Positions 25,801 to 38,874 of a DNA stretch of 64,000 nucleotides are shown one piece after another; position 1 is the first letter of the stretch, and each line of letters opens with the position of its first letter. Origin of the DNA: Aquila chrysaetos chrysaetos (Eukaryota > Chordata > Aves > Accipitriformes > Accipitridae). Below the pieces are notes generated by a model. The model did not search any database and had not been told where the DNA came from. It worked only from the letters and a program-made list of their open reading frames with translations. The position numbers and the translations under genes were made by a program. The stretch lies in assembly GCF_900496995.4 (NCBI RefSeq), contig NC_044011.1, positions 14,664,041-14,728,040 on the forward strand, read 5' to 3'.

Positions 25801-28800
25801 TAAAGTTACTAGTACTGACAAGAAAAACGTGGTATCAATTTTTCAAAGGTACTTAAGCATGTACAACAAAACCAGATTTTTCACAGTACTCCAGTGGGTA
25901 GTGATGCCCAACTCATAAAAATCAACAGGAGTTAGTCAGCTAGTCTTCAGTAATACCTGTGAATCAGTAGCGTAGTTACAGCCATAGCATCCTAAGTGTG
26001 CTACAGGCAAGGTTTGAAGGGAGAACTAGTATCTTTTTGTAGGCCAGCTGATATACTGAACCCCCCCAAACCAGACAGGAAATCAGGAACATTTCAGGTC
26101 TGAAACAGAAAAAGTGAACTTGAATCCAGAAATTGTTCACATCTGGAAACAACTGCTCTGTGTTTTCATTTACCTTGAAAAACCTCCTGTGATCTTCTGT
26201 GCATCTCAGACTCATCTATTTAATACACCATTTAATTTCACATACTCTGCCTACAGGTAAGATCGATACTTTTCCTCTGTATCTAGAATAGAGTTTTATT
26301 TAACTACAGTAATAAAAACCAATATATTATATTAAAAAAATTCAAATAACTATAAATTTATTCATAAAAATAGATATGCCTGTGGCATACCCCTCTTGGT
26401 CAGCAAAGAGCACCAAATTATCATAAGGGACATGTCATTCCAATATCAACGTATTTTAACAATTATACCAGCCAATAAAAATCTTCCTTCAGGAAAATTG
26501 CTAACTGGTAGAAACACAAAACAATACTAAAAAGTTGCTTACAAATTTTGTCTCTTTCAAAGTTATCCAAACATAAGTTTTGAATAGTTTTAACTTAAAT
26601 AGAATAGAATAGAATGATCCTTTTCTTCTAACACATTTTCTGTTACATTAGTGCCTTTCAAACAACCATTCACAGATTGATTTTTCTGATCTACTTCAGG
26701 ACGTAGAGCTGAAAGAATTTTCTTTTTGTCAATCTCACTAGATTAAGGTTTCAGATTTCTGGCTTTAAGCAGAAAATGTTATCCACTTTGTATGCTACAC
26801 ATATATTTGCTCATTTTGTGCAGAAAGTCAAGTTTCAAAGGTGATCTATCAGCAACCCACACACTTCAGGGCAGCAGGAGGCAAGCACCTGCACTCATTA
26901 GAAGATCAGTCCTTTTCCTTCATGGAAAGATCCAAGCTCCCAAACAACGCCCAAGCACGCTGAGCTTTGTGGGACTGACAAAACATCTGCTTATGAAGTC
27001 TTAACAAACAGTTTTGCTTTACTTACACTTTTCTCTTCCACATTCCAAAACACAACAGCCCCTTCCCTGTGAATTCAAGGAAAAACTGAAGTGTAATTAT
27101 ACTGTTTAAATGTATTTCAACGCAATACTCAAATTGTACAGTGGCAATTTTTGTCATTGTGAATCAAGAAACTTAATACTATCTTCACAAAACCTACATA
27201 ATAGTTGCTTTTTAGCCATACTTTAGACAAAAAACATGAGAAAGTAAGTTATTTTTTAACCATTTAAATAATTCTGATTTTTTTTTTTAATGATTCTGAT
27301 TGAACATTTATTCCTTGAGTTTCATGAGATAATATGATGCAACGATCTAGGAAGCTGCACTACTTCTGTCACACTGTTGCTATTAATACAATAATGTTTT
27401 GGGCATGATTTATAGCTTACCTGAAGAAAAAAATCATGCCAGGATCATCCTCTTTTGCAGATTTCTCAGTACCAATCACCAAAACGTTTGCAGCATCTAG
27501 TTTGAAATAAATGAAAAAAGTTGAAGAATTAGTCAAACTTCTACACGATAGCTATAAGCATATAATTCCAGTTTAACAGTTACATGCTAACACATCAGCC
27601 AGTCCCGTATTTTATTTTTCTGATGGAAATGCTTGTCAGGAAACAACGACAGTATCAAACTACACTGCTTCTCTGAAACATCACGCTCCAGAGAGACTCA
27701 GCCACTATGCTGAACTTCACTGGAATCTTTAGTTAATGAAATATAACAGTTTTGAAGAACAAAAGACTTAAGGGAAAACTGATGCAGGGCATAGTAAATA
27801 ACCAGGAACAGATTATAGACATGGACACGTAAAGTGACTGAAGTTGCCCACAACTGCAGAGAAATTACCATTTAAATCTGCTTGCCCATAATATCTTTCT
27901 CTTTTCTATATAGCAAGGGACTGATCTGCACTCAAATTGCACTGACTGCTTTGACAGTCAGAAACTTGAAAGAGCATACCCCCAAGAAAGGAAAGGGTAC
28001 ACCTGCATCTTCCTTTTGGATCAGAATCATGCTTTTGAAACAAATCTTCCAGCCACCCTCATCTACCACGCTTCTGATGTGCACTGCAGAACAGTGTCAG
28101 AGTACACAAACTGCTTTTTTTTTTTTTTTTTTTGCATTAAATTAAAGTCAAAGAGGAGCTCCAAGAATGCACCTGTGGTACTCCAACCACTAACGGGCAT
28201 TTGTTACAAAGGACCAGACTTGAGCTAGTGTAAGTAGAATGCCCCAAAACTTATAAAATGTGAATGCTGGGTTGTCAGAACAGCGTTTTGCTTTTTTCCC
28301 CTACAGGTCTGCTCCACTGTACTACTACTCGCTAATATAGATAAAGTTTTAGAAGTCCTGATGTGGTTTTAACAAAAAAAAGGTTACTTTCCAGCATGAC
28401 TCATTTTGTTGAACTAGTGGAAGCTAGATCAGCAAAACCCCCTACTTCTACTATAAAGTGAGACTCTACAAAGAGGAATTTGCAGGGCCTAACACCTAAG
28501 CCTTAAAAAGTTCAACCCTGTGGTGGTGCAAAAAGATCACAAGTCAAGTGACAAGGCATCAGTTTCAGCCTGTGTACAAATTCCACTCTCTGCTTTACTG
28601 CTCAAGCCACAGAGGCCAGGTAGACTAAGGCAGCAGAGAGAGATGAATCGGATATACTTTTGCTAATACCCAAATTGAGACCACACGGATCTGTATGAAC
28701 TCTTTAAAGACTTTTCTTTAACTTGCTATTCCAGTTCAGAAACACATGATTTGCTGAATCACTAGAGCAAGTTTTAGGTGTGAAGTTTGAGTTCACCACG

Positions 28801-31800
28801 GAAGAAACATTTGTTTGCATTTTCTCATTTGCCTTTTCAAATATCACCCTTATCTTTATCCACTCCAGCCAAAACATACACAATTGAAGAGAATCTGGTC
28901 CATTGTAAGTGGAGGTACAGGATCTACCTCTAAAATGTTTTTAAAGAGGTCAAAACCAAGAATAATGCTTAGGAAGAACACTACAAAGCAAAAAATCCAC
29001 ACAATAATTGCTGATTTAGATTTCTATGTGCTAATATTTTTTGATTTTCCAAGAGTCGATGTTTTGAGTTGGTAACCAACCACTGCTACATGTACAAGCC
29101 AACCACCAGAAGACATCAAATCTACTGGCACAATCCAACATCCTTTCATCATTACTTCCTCCAAACTTTTGATAAACAGTGTATTTATTGTGGGGAGTCA
29201 AAAACACACCATGAAGAAATGAAAGAACTGGGAAAACCCACACTCCCAGGGTAAAACACCAGCACCAGCAACATTTGCCTTACGATAATTCACAGTCGTG
29301 TTGGAGATTGTTTGTACAAAGTTTCTATCCCAAAGCTGTGAAACCAGTGTTGGTTTTAATACAAAGAAACTACAAAGGAACATGAAGCCTATACTCTACA
29401 GCACCTTGTCCTTCCATGTTCATCTTTCTGAGCAAGACAATCATAGTAAATCTCGTGTTTGAAAGAGACCCACTGGAGTATTGTTGCACTTGGATTACTA
29501 AGTGTTTGAGAGGCAGCCAGGTATTTGATAACCTCTACTGAAATGCTCATAAACGCTATCTGTCATTCTCTTAGCTTCATCTAATCTGTTCATTCAAAGA
29601 AAGAAAAAAAAAAAAAGCATTCTACTGCCAACATATGAAAATCACAGCTGTTCTAGGGCATAAGGTTCCTTAAGCTATAAAAAGCTCCATTTGTTTTTCT
29701 CTTGTAGTATACTGCAGCTATTTCCAAGCCATACTTTCCCAAGTCTTCAGAGATAACTGTATGGAAACCAGAAGCAATTACTTTGCTGAAGCCTAGCTAA
29801 GTGAAGCATTCAACAATTGCTAGCATATATTTGGCCCAATGAAAAAAAAGTATCAGCTGCATTCTCTTTACTAGAACTAGGCATTTATGTGTGTATCTTT
29901 TTCATTTCACTTAGTCAGCAAGATACTCTCTTGCATGCCTTCCTCTCCAACCCTCAGTGATTTACATTAATAGAAATGTGGGTATGGGAAGAAGATGCAA
30001 CACTCCAAATTACAAAATTGTTTTGACAGCTGAAGCATTACGGTATCACATTACTGAAAGATTAATTAAAATAAAGAAAACTTTCAAAATTTTTTCAGTT
30101 AGCAAATTCCTATAGAAATTCTTTGTATCAGAAAATTTTCAAATTTACTTTTCCTGCATGCATCTAATTTTTCAATACTTTTAGTGTAATTGTAATTTTG
30201 GGAAAATTACCATAGGGTAACAGCAAGTGCTGGTTATATTGCTATTCTGAAAGGTTTAGTTGTGGCTTTTTTAGGCACATGGTATTTTAAAGCAAAGCAA
30301 TATTTTTTATAGGCAGTATGATATATTCCAGGGTATTAACCAGAATAAGAATACATAAAGTTATAAAAATTATATACCTCACCCATATTTCATTTCCCAA
30401 AGTATAACATTGCTTTTAATACGTTTCAAAAATCTACCTCTAGGCAAACTTGTTATTTCAACATATCCATGTGAAGTCAGGTCATGACACAGATTACCAA
30501 GATGATATTCATCTGCTGTTGCAAAGGCTGTGCACTGCATCAGATTCTGTGCCAAAGGAATAAAGATTTGAGTTAGGGTAAGGCTGAAGCAAGATGTTCG
30601 TATGACAATTGTTTGCCTCAAATTTATCATGAGAGTGACATTTATTCTCTCTTTTCTATGATATCATTGCCATGCTGTCCACCTGGTGTACAAATACTAA
30701 CGAGATTACTTGCTCACTGTTAAGTGGGAAAGCAAATCACAGACTGAGATCAAACCAGGTGACATAAGTAAGTCGCACCAAAAAACTCTGTGATAGAGCC
30801 ACAAAGCGAACCCTTCTTCCCTGAATGCCAATCAAATGCTTTAACAGTAGAACCACACTTGCTACTGCTCTCCCATCCTACAGCTTATGACATACTCGGC
30901 TGACCGTTGAAATCAAAAGCAAGACACCCCCAATATCAGCTTTAACATCTATATTTTAAAGGTAAATGGAGTTCAACTATCCCAGCCTGCTTATCAAACA
31001 GAAGCTCTAACTGCAAACATCATGTTCTTCCATGCACAAAGCTCACTGCCCAGGTAACTCCCAGGGTATGAGCCACTGCAACACCGCAGCACAGAAAGTT
31101 GCAGATCTTCTGGGCCTGTTGTAGGTGCTGCAGATCTACAGTGTCCCCCTGAGCTGAATCTTGCACTAACAACATGGTCTCAACTGACACGACAGTTGAA
31201 CAGTATAAAACAGCCAGAGTTTGTCTCACTATTCCACAATCTTAAATAACTAAAATGCCATATTCAAACAAATAACTGGAAAAATAATACTGAATTGCAA
31301 TGAGACTGACTCGTGTGGCAAAGAAATCAGAAAATCATCTCTGTTAAGATTTTCTTGATGAATCAAACAAGTCACAGTAAACCGATTTACAAATTCTACT
31401 ACTCATTTTAAGTGGATTTCTTTGTTCTGATACCATATGTGTCCCGTGATAATGTTTTTCAGTACAATGTAGCGGAAGATATCCAGAAAGCAATGTGTCT
31501 CATTACGGATCAGTCACTTCCCAGCTTTTTGTAACTAATACAAATGGGGATGTAACCAACAACAAATGAACAAAAGAACTGTACTCATCTGCAAGCATTT
31601 ATACCCACACTATACTTCAACTTAAAATCCAAATTATATTCTTGCAGCACTCATATGCTATCAAACAGCAAGGCTTAAAAAGGTGTTGTACTCCTTGGGG
31701 GGCCTGTTACCAGTCATCAGAATCACAATCACACATTTAAACTTCTTTTCTTTTTTGATGTTAACATTCTGTTATCACTTCCAAAGCTATGCTTATACAT

Positions 31801-34800
31801 CATCTTATTTCAGTGATCACTAACAGAAAATAAACTTTAAAAGTAATGACAATATTCAGTGTGCAATTTTGTAGGCATATTTCCACAACCATGCTACGAG
31901 GCTGAGTTAACAGTGGAACAGAACTGCATTTTCAATTTCCTTGCTGCAGTACCTTTGCAAAGTTGCATTATCATGATTTCATCTGAATAAATCCATTCTC
32001 AATCTCTAAACTGCCAATGCAAATTATATATTTCAGATTCTTCCAGAAAGCTCTGGTTATTACAAGTACACATGCTCTGCCATGAAACCCTTGTGTCAAG
32101 AGTTAAGGGAACAAATTCTTTTCTTCCAGCTAGTATATAATCTGAAAATCTCTACCCCGCTCTATGCTTCCCATAGTTTATTACTTGTGCTATTGTTCAT
32201 TTCAAGGCAGATGCACTACAGGACAGACTTTCTGTCTTACTGCTGCAATTTTAGTTTCAACATAAAGACTTTACATTTAGTTAGAGCCAGAAGTTTTCTG
32301 CTAAGACTACATGCCTGAAATAGCATTTTGGATATGCACTAGTTTGTTTGGGTTTTTTTTACAATGTACTGTTTCACTTAAATTTTTACTAAAATCTTGT
32401 TTGATGGGGAACATTCGGATTGGGTGTAATTTGAGATTAAGACACCTAAAATACATGTGTCCACAGGCACTCTAGATGTCTAAGCTCCCATGATAGTTGG
32501 TGGAGATATAGCCAAAACATCTATACTCTAATGAGCAATTCAGCTAATCCTAAAACAGACACATTAACTGGCCGATCAACCTTTCTGCCATGCTTTCTGC
32601 TATGTCACTTTCACCTGCAAACTTCAAAAAACCAGAATACAAAATCTGTACTGGTGCTAGAAAGAAACTCCAGCTACTCACCACCCTCCTCCTTTCTGCC
32701 TACAGCCAGGGCTTCATTGGGATTCTATTCAGAGTACCACAACAGCTAGCCTTAGAAGTAGCCATCCTAAGTACCTCAACAACTCATTTTCCATGTCATC
32801 GCACCCCCAACAACTGTACAGGCTCATGGAACCATAATTCTCCTTAGCCCACCCCTTCCACTTCAAGCATACAAAAATTTTTAAGAAAGAAAACCTGTAG
32901 AATGAACTTAAATCCTCACGTCACCATAGGAATCAGTCTTTATCTTACGTGTAGTAAATACTACATCTTTACTTTAATTTCAAGCTTTTTCTATACTATA
33001 TGGCTATAGCATTAAAAATTAGCTCAAAGGCTTTTCATGCAGTCAGACCTTAGGAGGTTAACTAAACTGACTAGGGGTACTACTCACTGATGGACTGACT
33101 AAACCAGTTAACTGCTTTCAAGTAACTCCTCCATCTATCCTGAAAAACTGGTCTTACAACCATTTATCACTGCTGCTGCTCAGCACTCTGCCTGTAAACA
33201 ACACATGAAGACCAGTGCAGGGGAGGGGTGGGAAGGACCCACATGGACTGTTCTGCAAAAGAAAGGTGCCAACTGCCAGGCCCTCCCAGACAGAAAACAC
33301 CAGAGATCCTCGGGGTTCATCTGAGAAACTTAGGAGTGGACCTAGAGCTACTGCCTCAAGGGGCAGACCAGGTAGGAGAGGACTCAGCGGCCTGCCCCCA
33401 GGTAACTGCCCTGGCAATAGGGCCTGCGTTACCAGAGGGCTGTTGGTTGCCTCCACATGGTGCAGGCAAGAGCAGCTTTTTCAGGACACCAGGATTTAGA
33501 GAAAACCAATGGCACGCTGAAAAAAAACCTTGAGGATTCTCCATTTGTGCTACTTCTGTTAGTTATCTTGCAGAAATTGGCCACATCTTTAAGTTATTTC
33601 TCTATACTACATATCTATAAGGAAATACACAAACAGGTAAAAAAAATGCTTATTGCAAAGTACTGTCAGCCTGCAGACAAGGTGGCAGCCTGTCCATACC
33701 CCTGTAGATGGGGCTACATATCTGACAAAACCATATGGGGTTTATTCAAAAATAGAAGATGTTTCTGTTAGGTCTGAGTTTGTGTGATTTCTGGCACAGC
33801 ATTTGGCCATGTGGAAGCTTCCTCAGACAGTATATTATTATTTCAGTGTATCAGGAGTATTTTCTCCATTTCTTCACAATGGAAGAAAGTAAAAATAGCA
33901 GCGCATATTACTTGCATACACATATATGAACATGTCAAACAAAGAAACTGTTTGCATTCTATGCTGCCATCTAAAAGCCTTAAGAATCTAAAAAAATTGT
34001 CACTTCAATTCACCCAACAACAAAAAGAAGCAATCTCTGAATGTATTGTCATAGCATGAATAACAAGCTTGAAACATTACATGGTGTTTCAGGACTAATA
34101 TTCTTCACTTTCTTTTTTCAAAGCAACAGGAAAATAAAAGTGGGAACTAAAGTGTCTGTAATGGAGCCTTTATGTTACATTAAAGCATACTCCTGCTCAT
34201 CACACAAAATATTAAACAGAAGCTTAGAGACAAGAAGGCAAGCATTAAAACTTCTGTTTCTGTGCTCATGTTCATTAGATCATGTAATAGACATATGTGA
34301 AGGCAATGTGGAAGCTATTTCTGAAAGCACAATACTTGTTTCAGTCTCATCAATAATACTACTTTATTAACAATACCCTGGAACTCAGTGGTTGTAGCTT
34401 GAGGAGTAACACTTCTGACACCAGAATCTTCGTTGGAGATCTTATATTCAAGTATGCTTAAGGTCTGCCTTGGCTAGTACTAAGGCTTGCAAAGAACTAT
34501 CTTAAGGAGAAACAGCCACAAGTATGCACTGTTTCACTTAATCATATCTCATTTTATCCAAAACAGTTTGTTGCTGCAATTACCCTGTAGACCTAGGAGT
34601 CTGGAGGTCAAGGTGCTATTTCTACACAAGGAATAATCTTCCTCAAGTAACACAGGCTACATCTGCACCTCTGTTTCCCATCTGAAACTTAATCTGAATA
34701 TAAACTTTATATTATTTACATTCACCTTGATTTCTGCTTGAGTGAAGCCTTAAAACTGGGTAGAACTGGACAAGCAAGGATACCTAGGGAAAGTTAAATT

Positions 34801-35657
34801 ATTCTGAAAGCTAGACTTTGTTTCTCAATATTAAATGTGATTTGAGAGCACTGGTTAAAGTTGTTAATAATGGATTTCATCTTTCCACTTATCTTCCCTC
34901 CACTTCTGTTCACACATTGCTAGTAAGTCTCTATTTTATCTTCAAAATACCAGACAAACTAGTTTCTATCAAGCTTGTTTCGGTTTGCAGAGCTCCAACC
35001 TCTCTGTGACTACACTAGGATAAATAATGAAATCCTCCTCACCAAAAAACCCCATGTTAATTTCATTAAAATGCTTATCTAAACCCAAATCAATCTAAAT
35101 TAAATTGGTGAAGTTCCCTTAATGTTATACAGACTGTAAATTTTCTACTTTACCTCCATGTCTGACAGTAGTGGCTGGTTAGTTCTGGATGGCTGCTTGG
35201 TCCTTGGTGCCTTTGGTGGCCTCTTAACTGGCTGGTTACTGTGTTTTGGAATAATTTTACCAGCTGATACAACCGAGTAAAACCTTGAAGAGATGTTCCT
35301 AAGCTTTTTAATATGCTCTGTATTGAGCTTGTAGTTTTCCGTTGTCACCACACCAAAATATTTCCAGAATGGAAAAAAACCCTCCCCACTCTGATAGTAA
35401 ACATTTTTTCCCAAAGCCGATACATTTCCTTGGAGCAACTGCCAATTCTTGACTTGCACACATCGGCTTGTCAAAAAAGAGGAAGCAGTTTTCAGAGCGT
35501 ACAAATTCCAAGACTTTGCTGTTCTGTGAGCTGTTCTGTCAACTTCATTATCCAGCTTTGATAGTGGACGTCCAGTTTTATCGAAGCTTTGGCACTGGCA
35601 GATCGTTGTTAAAGCGTGGAAAGACCTAATCTGAAGGCGCGGAAGTTTCAGTCTCAT
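16785..35657 (-). CDS. RMND1: RMND1, mitochondrial inner-membrane protein (complete CDS, 11 coding exons)
   Basis: RMND1 (DUF155 family) supports mitochondrial translation and is thought to anchor the mitoribosome at the inner membrane; human loss causes combined OXPHOS deficiency. Coding exons in transcript order: 35154..35657, 30438..30546, 27421..27496, 27027..27066, 23460..23560, 22357..22463, 20217..20281, 19251..19327, 17976..18096, 17066..17182, 16785..16817. Phases agree at every junction and the sum is 1350 nt, or 449 aa plus stop, the same length I know for human RMND1. The N terminus ([16 protein letters not shown]) is Arg-rich and free of acidic residues, like a mitochondrial presequence. 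DUF155 spans about residues 205-400 ([31 protein letters not shown]). A hydrophobic segment near residues 430-445 fits one C-terminal membrane anchor. The 5' UTR exon lies in the shared CpG island with ARMT1. Confidence 0.97.
17066..17182 (-). CDS. RMND1: RMND1 coding exon 10
   Basis: Acceptor GGAATCTCTTGCAG. Encodes [20 protein letters not shown] and the start of the membrane segment ([13 protein letters not shown]). The donor is the weak ATAGAG|GTTGGT. If the intron is retained the frame stays open to a stop at 16910. Confidence 0.95.
17976..18096 (-). CDS. RMND1: RMND1 coding exon 9
   Basis: Acceptor CATTCTTTTTAG, donor GTTAAG|GTATGT. Encodes [20 protein letters not shown], the most conserved DUF155 block, then the FLNINRRVK segment. 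Confidence 0.97.
19251..19327 (-). CDS. RMND1: RMND1 coding exon 8
   Basis: Acceptor TTACTTTGCAG, donor ATTAAG|GTAACT. Encodes [20 protein letters not shown] and ELFAL, leaving two bases of an Arg codon. Confidence 0.95.
20217..20281 (-). CDS. RMND1: RMND1 coding exon 7 (65 nt)
   Basis: Acceptor CTGTGTTGCAG, donor CCTGAG|GTGAGG. Encodes [20 protein letters not shown] then PE, ending in phase 0. Confidence 0.96.
22357..22463 (-). CDS. RMND1: RMND1 coding exon 6
   Basis: Acceptor GTTTTAACAG, donor TTTCTG|GTAAGT. Encodes [16 protein letters not shown] and [11 protein letters not shown], core of DUF155. Confidence 0.96.
23460..23560 (-). CDS. RMND1: RMND1 coding exon 5
   Basis: Acceptor TTTTTCTTAG, donor AGGAGA|GTAAGT. 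Encodes [20 protein letters not shown] and [13 protein letters not shown]. Leaves two bases for the next codon. Confidence 0.96.
27027..27066 (-). CDS. RMND1: RMND1 coding exon 4 (40 nt)
   Basis: A small exon with acceptor TTGAATTCACAG and donor AAAAGT|GTAAGT. Encodes [13 protein letters not shown], the conserved FWNV strand of DUF155. It is too short to stand out as an ORF and was found by phase and homology. Confidence 0.95.
27421..27496 (-). CDS. RMND1: RMND1 coding exon 3
   Basis: Acceptor TTTCAAACTAG, donor TTCAG|GTAAGC. Encodes [20 protein letters not shown] then MIFFFR, matching the RMND1 segment before FWNV. Confidence 0.96.
30438..30546 (-). CDS. RMND1: RMND1 coding exon 2
   Basis: Acceptor TTCCTTTGGCACAG, donor CTAGAG|GTAGAT. 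Encodes [19 protein letters not shown] and the following [12 protein letters not shown], the start of DUF155. Leaves one base for the next codon. Confidence 0.96.
33180..33500. other. GC-rich island inside RMND1 intron, content unknown
   Basis: A patch clearly richer in G+C than the surrounding intron, open in several frames on both strands (for example 33215..33499 plus and 33154..33456 minus). No family resemblance and no convincing splice-site pair. It may be an old repeat or exonised element. Confidence 0.3.
35154..35657 (-). CDS. RMND1: RMND1 coding exon 1 (residues 1-168)
   Basis: The exon starts at 35671 after acceptor TTTAAATACAG, with the ATG 14 bases in. It encodes the presequence and the low-complexity Lys/Pro-rich linker ([18 protein letters not shown]). 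It ends at GACATGGAG|GTAAAG, phase 0. The Met codons farther upstream in the open frame are intronic. Confidence 0.94.
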
Positions 35658-38171
35658 TGCTTCCCTCAGAACTGTATTTAAAAGAAACAAAATCATCCAT
35701 CAACCCTTTGGAAAGAAAGAATGTGATTTTCCCCTTATCTAAAAGGTGACCCGTACTCCTTTTGCATGTGTTAGTACTTTTAAGCACATAAACATTGGTG
35801 GGATTAAACAGCTTTTTTTCAACGCTATGGAAATACTCTAAGATCAAAACACATTATTGAGCTGTGTGCTTGCAACACATGGTGAAAAAGTAGAATTGGT
35901 TGCTATGTCAATATGTAAGCAGGCATCTTTTCCCTCTGTTGCTCATTCTGTGTAGCAGTCTGCACTCTCAGTAGAAATGAGATGAAATTTCATGGATGAA
36001 ATTACTCATGAGCCAGCACACACACCTTGAAGAGGACATCAGACTCTGTGAAGCATTATTTTACACATAATAAAAACAACAATTAGATTACTATGGGGTT
36101 GTATGGGAATGTCACCTATGGAATACACACACTGATCAGCATCAGCTGAAACTGCTGTATTGCAAACAGCCAAGCACGGATCCAGCTCCGTTTATCTGTC
36201 TTGACTAGAGCGAGAGCCGAGTCAGTCAGGTTACGGTCTTGATCCTGCTAGTACATACTGGTGCAAGAGGGACCACAAGGCCTGCTTGCAGATCTACCTG
36301 TGCTGATGGAAACACGATACTGTCCTTGTTCTGTTATTCCAGACTAAGAGCAAGCTCATTATATTCATGCTACGTTGTATGAGCTGATCAAATAAACTTT
36401 AAAAGTATTGACAGGCAGTAGACTGAATACCTCAGTGGGTGTGTTTCACTTGCTGAAAAATTGCAGTGTCAAGTCCCTGCCCCCATTTGCTTTTATTAAG
36501 CAAGAACATTTCCCTCATGACACAAAATCCATCTTCAGCAAGTTATTAATAAAAAAAAAAGTCATTAAGTTGTATAGTTTGAAAAAACTGCCAATTTCAG
36601 ACTATTTTTCAAAAACTGTGTAAAGAAGGATCTTCAATACCACCCATGCATTTAAGGTGATAGTTCAAATAAGCATTTTCTTGTGGGAACAAATCGCATG
36701 CCTACTGGAACAAGCCCTCCATCCTGACAAGGATACCTAGATGCTAGCACAATGCACACACAACTTGAAATAAAACAAACCTCACCCTGACATAACTTAA
36801 CGCAAGGGGAGCACACTAATTCTGGTGAAAGCAGCACGCAATACTACAAAAAAAAAGACGACATTAAACACCTTTAGGCTATCACACAATAAGTAATTGA
36901 TATTGGGCATAATTTTATATGCTCTTCACTTGTAGCTTTTTGCCCGATTTGTAAGCCTGTTATTTGCATACTTCTTACAATAAACTAACTATTATTTTCA
37001 TTTTAAACTTGTCTTGTATTTAAAAAGCGACCCAGAAGACTCTGCCCAGGGCAAGGCACGTTTACCTTTTTAAAGGCCCGTTACCTCTGGATAATCAAGA
37101 GAGCTGAAAAACTCAGCAACTGCAACCCAAGGTAGTAGAGAGCCAGGGCAAGGGGAGAAGTCTCCGGAAGCGTGGGGTAACTGGCAGAAAGAGGCTCACA
37201 AAGGCCAGGCAGATCCGTATTTTCCTAGCCAACAAAACCTTGCCTCAAATCACGGTGGTCCCAGGGGTGATTTTTCAATCGTACGGGCTTACAGCAAGTT
37301 ACAAGGAAGCAGTGATCCTAGAGACTAAATTCCATGGCGGAGCCTTAACGCCAGGTTTGCCGCAGCAGAGGCACCTAGCCAGGAAGCGCGGAACAGAGCG
37401 ATCCCAGAAAGAAGCGGGACAACGAGCTACCACAGCAAGACAGCGGGCGCCATCTCCGAGCAGCAGAAACAAATCGACCCTTTATTTTCCAACGCCTCTT
37501 TAATACAAGACACGCTTTATTCACGCCCGTTGCCTTTCCGGCCGGCAGTCCAAGCTTACTGCGGCAGAGCCAGCAAGATGTACGAGTAAGCCGGGCCCAC
37601 CCCGCCCCCGCCGGGTGCTGGGGGCCACGCCAGCAGGGCGCTGCTCTCCTGCGCCTCGCTGACGGCACACTCCGCTCCCGCCCAGCCCCCGCCCGGCCGC
37701 GGCGGGGCCCCTCGCCCTCCCTTCCCCTGAGGGAAACAATGGCGGCGGCAGCCCCGCCCCCGGGAGCGCCTCCTCAGGTATGCGCGGGGAGAGGGGAGCG
37801 GCCGCCCTCCCATTGGCTGTCTGCCGGGGAGGGCGGGAAACGGGCCGACGGGGGGCCAATCGGGCGGAGAAGGCGCCCCGCCTCCGCAGGAAGAACGAGG
37901 CCAGCTCCGCCCCCGCCCGAGGCGGCAGCCGAGGCGCTCGGGCCCCCGCCCGGCGGCGGCGCGCGGCTGTCGGGCGCCCCTGGCGGGCGCGCGGGGAGGC
38001 GCCACCGCCCGGCCCAGCGTCACCGCGCGGGGCGGGGGCCGGCCCCCCGCCCCCGTCCCGTAACGCTCGGCCTCCGCCGCGGCTGCGCCACCCCCGGGGA
38101 GCGCCCGGCGGAGCAGCCGCCGGCGGCAGTGCCCGAGTACGGGGGGGGGGGGTGTGTGGGGGGAGCAGCCC

Positions 38172-38205
38172 GGCAGCCTTCCTGCCCCGGCAGCCTTCCT
38201 GCCCC
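38172..38205. repeat. Perfect tandem duplication of a 17-mer
   Basis: Two identical adjacent copies of GGCAGCCTTCCTGCCCC in the CpG island, just right of a G-run. A simple recent slippage duplication. Confidence 0.9.
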
Positions 38206-38833
38206 GGCTGCGGCAGGGGCAGTCCAGGGGCGGAGGAAGGGACGGGGCAGGGAATCGCCCCCCTCCCTCCCGCGGGCAGGGCTCTTCCTCACCCCTGAAA
38301 CCACCTCCCCTCACTCGGCCTACGGCCCTGCCTCGGGGGGGGGGGGGGGGCGCGGGGCCCTCCCACTCGCGTCAGGGTCAGAGCCGGCGGGAAGGGCAGG
38401 AGAGGCCGCCCCGGCGTCCGTGCCGCCGTCCTTTCCGCCGGGGGGGGGGGGGGGTGCTACACAGCCCCCCCTCCCTCAGCAGAAGGTCCCGTCGCAGCTC
38501 CGACCGGCGGCGGGGAGCCCTCAAGGGCAGCCGCCCCGCCTCCCCTCCCCTCCCCCTCCGCCCGCCGCCGCCGCCGCCGCGGGAGGGGCGAGGCGGTTCC
38601 CGCCGCGCGCCAGCACTGACCTGGGGGAGGGGGCGAGCCGCTCTCCGCCGCGCGAGCCGCGGCCCCGCCCACCGCCCGCCGAGCTCCGCCAGGGCGCGCG
38701 GGCCGGCAGGCCCCGCCCGCCCGTCCGTCGCCGTGCCGCGCCGCGCGGCGGGCGCGGCTGACTCACCAATAACGTCCGGCTGCCTCGCCCCACTTCCGGG
38801 GGGCGGTCCGCCGGCTAGCGGGGGCGGAGCAAG

Positions 38834-38874
38834 ATGGCGGCGGTAGCGGCGCTACCGGTCTCCCTGTCGGGCAG
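38834..38874 (+). CDS. ARMT1: ARMT1 coding exon 1
   Basis: 41 nt encoding MAAVAALPVSLSG plus two bases of Arg14. The start codon is in good context (AAGATGG). Donor GGGCAG|GTTTAA. Confidence 0.9.

Noticed and set aside
37739-38761. 340-codon open frame in the RMND1/ARMT1 CpG island
   Set aside because: GC-driven lack of stops. Only its first 13 codons before a donor were kept, as a possible alternative leader.
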